From Gonium pectorale (lineage: Eukaryota; Chlorophyta; Chlorophyceae; Chlamydomonadales; Volvocaceae): a stretch of 21,076 nucleotides of DNA. Positions 17,166 through 21,076 of the stretch are shown here, one piece after another. The notes beneath the pieces were generated by a model. The model made no database searches. It was not told the origin of the DNA and worked only from the letters and a program-made list of their open reading frames with translations. How positions within the stretch are numbered: position 1 is the stretch's first letter; the number at the start of each line of letters is the position of its first letter. The translations under genes were made by a program, and so were the position numbers. The stretch covers positions 860,707-881,782 of the forward strand of contig LSYV01000050.1 of assembly GCA_001584585.1 (NCBI GenBank), read 5' to 3'.

Positions 17166-20100
17166 TTACTCGGGTACACTCCCCGCCATGTACGCCGAGT
17201 AGCTGGCTTGTTGCTTGGGCGAAAAGGACGACAGCACCGACTGGATCGCCTCGGCTGCGGGTGTGGGTGGGCGGACGGATCACGGGTGGGTGGGCGCCCG
17301 GGGAGGTACGCCAGGGTGGGGGCGCTGGCCAGGGGTTCTGGAACACACCGCGCACGCTGACCGTCCCGGGGTAGCGCACAAGGAATGCCCCCTTCTGCTC
17401 CGCAATCCGATGACCCGGCCTCGCAGCGTCATGTCATGTCATGTCATGTTAGCACCTCAGCCCCCGCCCCCGCTCCACCCTCAACCCTCAATCCCATCCC
17501 CCCGCCCCACCACCCGGGCCCGTGTGATCGGCTCACCCGGCACCGCCCCCTGCAGGCGCGTCAGCAGCTGCGCCATCCGCAGCCCCACCGGCCCGGCCAC
17601 GTAGGTCTTGCCGCCGCCCAGCACTTCGGCGAACACGGCCGCGACCTTGGCCGCGTGCGGCACTATCCGGCCGTCCTGCGCCTCGCACATGTGCACTAGC
17701 TGCTCGTGCATGGCCTGGGGGGGTTCGAAAACAGAGTCGAGGAGGGTTTCGAGAACACCGACTTGATAATCAGAATGGGTTCAAGCAGAAGCAGAGCATC
17801 GGTGGTTGGGGTCAAAGGGAAAGCCAGGCGTGTTTGAGGTGCTGCGCTGCTGGGGATGCGAGCGACACGCCACCGGGCAACACCTGTTCCAGTCGTACAG
17901 TCGAGGCGCGGCCTCCGCGGCACAGGCGCCCGCCCGCCCGTCTGTCTGCCCGCCTATGTCACCCCGGCCCGCCCGCCCACCCACCGTGGCCTCCACTGCG
18001 TCCACTTTGAGGGGCAGCATGCTGAGCCACAGCGTGGCCAGGCCCGCCCCCCCGTCCGGCCCCAGCGCCTCCGCGTGGTGCGCCAACACGCGGCCCAGAG
18101 CCGCCACCGCGTTGTCGGTGGCCATGTCGTTGTCCTCGCTCCTGGAGGGGGGGGGCGGGGTCGGCAGCGGAGGAGGGGGGAGTCGGTGAGGGAGTCAGCC
18201 AGGGAAACGGGGGCGTCGGGTTTTTATAGTGCGGGTGGGGGCGGCGGCTAGCCAGGGACTGCATGTCTGCAACCGGGCAGCCGGGGTGGCCCGGGGGGGG
18301 GTAGGGATGGGCCGTCAAGGGCGCGCGTGGGCAACGTCTGTCGGGACCGAGGTTGCCGCTGCGTGCCCAAGGGGTGAGCCACGGGGCGTCTCGGTCGCCG
18401 ATTGCCTCCACAGGCAGCCGCTGCACCACAGCAAGGCAGAAGGCATGACCCGCGCACCCCGCACATAGCCTGTTTGCCCTGCCCCCCCCTTACCCACTAC
18501 CCACGCCACCACCCCCGCTACCGCCATCGCCGCCGAACCGACGTCGCCCCGACCCACTTTGCGTCCGGTGCCCGTATGATGCCCGCCATGAGCTCCGCCA
18601 CCGCCGGCGCGTGCGGCCTGAAGGCCTCCACAGGCCCCTTGGCCGCCATCACGCCCAGCCCGTACACGGCGCACTGGCGCAGGTCGGCGTGGTCAGAGCG
18701 GGAGGCGTCCAGCAGCATGGGCAGTACCTGCGAGCGGGGAGCGCACCGGGCGGGGGCGGAGGTATGTGTGTGGGGGGGAGGCGCGGCTGAGTCCGGAAGC
18801 GAAAAACGGGGCGGGGCCGGGTGGTGCACGACACGCTCAAGGGGAGCGGGAAGCCGTTGAGCCCGTATATGGGCGGGGGGCGGGACGCAGTCCGGCAGCC
18901 GACTATTAGAATCCGGGACCCACCTCGCGGCTGCCCACGGTCAGATAATATGCCCCGCACCCACTCCTTGGCCTCCTGCCCCCCGCTCCTCCCCGCTCCC
19001 CCCCCCCCGCCCTACGTTGTTGAAGTGCTTGGCCATGCCCGCGGGGCTGTTCTCCAGCAGGTCGTCCAGCAGGCAGATCGCGATGCGGCGCTCCTCGGGG
19101 CTGCGCGACTTGTCCTGAGGAGCAGGCGTGATGGGGTGGGGGTGGAGTTGGGGAGGAGAGGGCGGGGAGCGGGGGAGGCAATGCGAGGGATTGACTTGTA
19201 ACTATGAAAACCAGCATCAATCTGCCATTGGCCATGTTAAGCCGGTAATGCGGGTGAAGAAGGACGCTAACTGCCGCATGTTGATCGGGGGCGGGACAAG
19301 CAGATAGCTCGTGCGCCACCATAACCCCTTCTCACGTCCCCCCTCCGCCCCACACATCCCGGCCCCGCCCCACCGTGAGCATGGCCCCGTATCTCGTCAT
19401 GAGCAGGTTCTCCACCAGCGGCAGCACGTCGTCGCCAAACTTCTTCAGGAAGGCGCCCACGACGGTGCCAACCTGGGCGCGGGGGGGGGGGGAGCGGGGG
19501 GAGTGGGGGTGCGGGGCAGGTGGTCAGGGGACGCGCCGCCAAGTGCCGCACGCACACAGGCACATGGGACCACGGCGTTCAATCGCTCACGGTGCCCACC
19601 TCTCCCACCCACATCGTTCCCGTTGCGGCCATTGCGGCCAAGTACCCCCTCATCCCCCCTTCCCCTCCCTCCTCCCCTACCTGGTCGAACAGCTCCTCCT
19701 CCAGCTCATTCTCCGCCTCGATGGCCTCAGCCTCCTCAGCGTCAAAGTCCTCGGTGGCGCGACGGGAGGCGCGCTCGGCGCGGCGCTTGTCGGCCTGGCA
19801 GGCGGAGGGGTGAATGGGTGGGCGGTGCGAGGGGTTGAGCGTGTTAACTTGTTGTTTAAGTTTGGTGCCCACGGGCATGAGGCCGTGCGCCTGCTGTGCC
19901 TGCTGGCCGTGCCTGCTGGCCGGCTGCGAGCTTGACGCTGCACATCGCGGGCCACCAAACCCCCTCCACTCCCCTTGCATGCCTTCCCTCCCGCATATGC
20001 GTCACGTCCCCTCTCTACGCCTCCCCGCACCATCCCTGCCCCACCTTCTCGAGCACCGAGTCGAAGACCTTGAACGCGGCGCCGATGGCCTCCCCGCCCA

Positions 20101-20875
20101 GCATCGACTTGTCAACCTGCCGGCGGCAGCGGCGGCAGCGGCCCAGGCCACACGTTCGGCACAGCGGAAGGGCACACGAGGTGCACAGCGCAGGGGTGGG
20201 CGGGCGGGAGCAGCAAGGACCGCCCCGCCAATGACGGCGTGGCGGCATTGCCGCTTGCAGCGTCCCTGCCGGGGCGTCCACCCGCCCTTTCCTCTCGAGT
20301 TCTTCTATTCCATCCTGCCCCGCCCCCCAGCTGCCCCAGCCCACCATCTCGACAATCTCGCCGATCGAGTCGAGCTGCACCGCCTGGATGTCGCCCTCGG
20401 GCTCCTGGCAGGAGAGGAGGAGGAGGCGGGAGGGAGGAAGAGGCTATACGGGTTGCATGTGTTAACTCGGCAATCGCCTGATCCAAGAGGGGGAATGACG
20501 CGTGTGGATGTGGATGTGGGTGGGGTCCTAGACGAGGCCGTGCAGCGAGTGGGGGGGCAGCACTTGAGGCGCTGCCGGCCTACGCCAGCCCCCTGGTGCG
20601 CCAGGGCAGCCCTCGCCCGCACTCACCCGCCCAGCCCCCGGCCCCGAATGCCTTCGCCGCCCGATGCCCCGTGTTCTGCATTACCCTTCCCTGTCTCGTC
20701 CCCCGTCATCAGCGCCCCCGCCTCCCACCTTCCGCAGCGCCTCCAGCAGCGGCCCCCACGCGGCCGCCAGGAACTCCGACACGGCCGCGGGGGAGGCGCC
20801 CGGCACACCCGCCTCCGCGGCCGAGATGCAGCAGCGGAGCAGGCTGGGCAGCAGCGCGGCGGCCGAGCGACGGAT
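17166..20875 (-). CDS. IPO5: Importin-5 / karyopherin beta-3, C-terminal part (10 exons)
   Basis: Exons in transcription order: 20875-20729, 20404-20345, 20116-20045, 19794-19681, 19472-19374, 19114-19016, 18727-18558, 18141-17985, 17714-17537 and 17254-17166. All introns are GT-AG with consistent phases, giving 394 residues and a stop TAA. The product is a HEAT-repeat nuclear import receptor that carries cargo through the nuclear pore with Ran. Diagnostic segments follow the importin-5 order: EPEGDIQAVQLDSIGEIVEM, an acidic stretch (EDFDAEEAEAIEAENELEEE), ERRIAICLLDDLLEN, HADLRQCAVYGLGV, MATDNAVAALGRVL, HEQLVHMCEAQD, KVAAVFAEVL and LSSFSPKQQASYSAYMAG at the C-terminus. The family is usually about 1,100 residues, so roughly the last third is here and the rest lies past the right edge. 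The 3' end sits 159 bp from repeat copy C; coding sequence is undamaged. Confidence 0.93.
17428..17449. repeat. ATGTC pentamer microsatellite in the last importin intron
   Basis: Four ATGTC-type units lie in tandem between the last two importin exons. The unit differs by one base from the ATGTT units (plus-strand reading) that form the LINE tail at 9236-9254. It may be a simple microsatellite or the tail of a lost retroelement. Confidence 0.8.
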
Positions 20876-21076
20876 CTGCCGAGGGCGAACGCGAATGCGT
20901 GGGGGGGGGTGCACGTGCGCGTGGGGGGGGGGGGTTGAGGGTTGGAAGGCATTCTGCGTGGGGGGGGGCGGGGAAGGCGGCGAGAGGAGTGAGGGCGAGG
21001 TGGTGNGGACCGTACGAGCGAGGTTCGGNGTCCTAGTCGCGTGCCCGACCGGGACGACGGCGAGTCCGATCCGTGT
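20876..21076. other. Right edge: importin intron and low-quality sequence
   Basis: The segment upstream of the 20875 exon begins with G-rich intron sequence. Ambiguous bases at 21006 and 21029 show reduced read quality. No further importin exon can be placed with confidence. Confidence 0.5.

Noticed and set aside
17428..17449. CRISPR-like or regulatory tandem array
   Set aside because: It is a plain pentanucleotide microsatellite inside an intron; no spacers exist and the DNA is eukaryotic.
17806..20938. Plus-strand frames up to 374 codons across the importin region
   Set aside because: They are the antisense of verified importin exons plus GC-rich introns.

Overview
The window is nuclear DNA of a green alga, most likely a volvocine or other Chlamydomonas-like chlorophyte. 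It is GC-rich, its genes are dense in short GT-AG introns with CAG|G-type acceptors, a TGTAA polyadenylation signal is present, and it carries L1-like and Ty3/Gypsy-like retroelements. Two ordinary host genes on the minus strand frame it. On the left (286-1777) are the first three exons of a secreted protein that resembles the prodomain of a subtilase. On the right (17166-20875) are the last ten exons of importin-5 (karyopherin beta-3). Both run off the window. Two N calls (21006, 21029) mark poorer sequence at the right edge.

The roughly 15 kb between the host genes is accessory DNA. Its outer limits are two copies of a long direct repeat (2224-3109 and 15830-17007) in the same orientation. 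Their last ~530 bp differ by only 7 substitutions and 2 indels in a by-eye alignment, and both end at the same CAGACGGC. A third, partial copy lies at 14770-14904. Between the outer copies, left to right, are: a frame-broken ORF (3121-3637); an apparently intact 11-exon plus-strand gene (4543-8385); an L1-like LINE on the minus strand (9236 to ~13749); a decayed Gypsy integrase C-terminus (~13850-14400); and anonymous repeat-derived sequence.

The centre of interest is the 11-exon gene. The spliced frame closes perfectly to 675 codons and encodes a protein of the Crinkler/RHS (CR) class: a P-loop NTPase with GTPGIGKS, the WGGIPRYVLE signature, and a C-terminal PD-(D/E)XK-like nuclease domain. 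CR proteins are best known as trypanosomatid RHS (retrotransposon hot spot) proteins and as Crinkler effectors of oomycetes and fungi. Here an intact-looking one sits in an alga, between nearly identical direct repeats and directly beside a LINE and a Gypsy remnant. That arrangement recalls the trypanosome hot-spot situation.

The LINE has its own oddities. ORF1 and ORF2 share a reading frame and are separated by one TAG, with no ATG at the start of ORF2. One frameshift breaks the endonuclease. The stop codon of ORF2 is followed almost at once by TGTAA and a pentanucleotide tail. Gene models and alignments were made by eye; no database search was possible.
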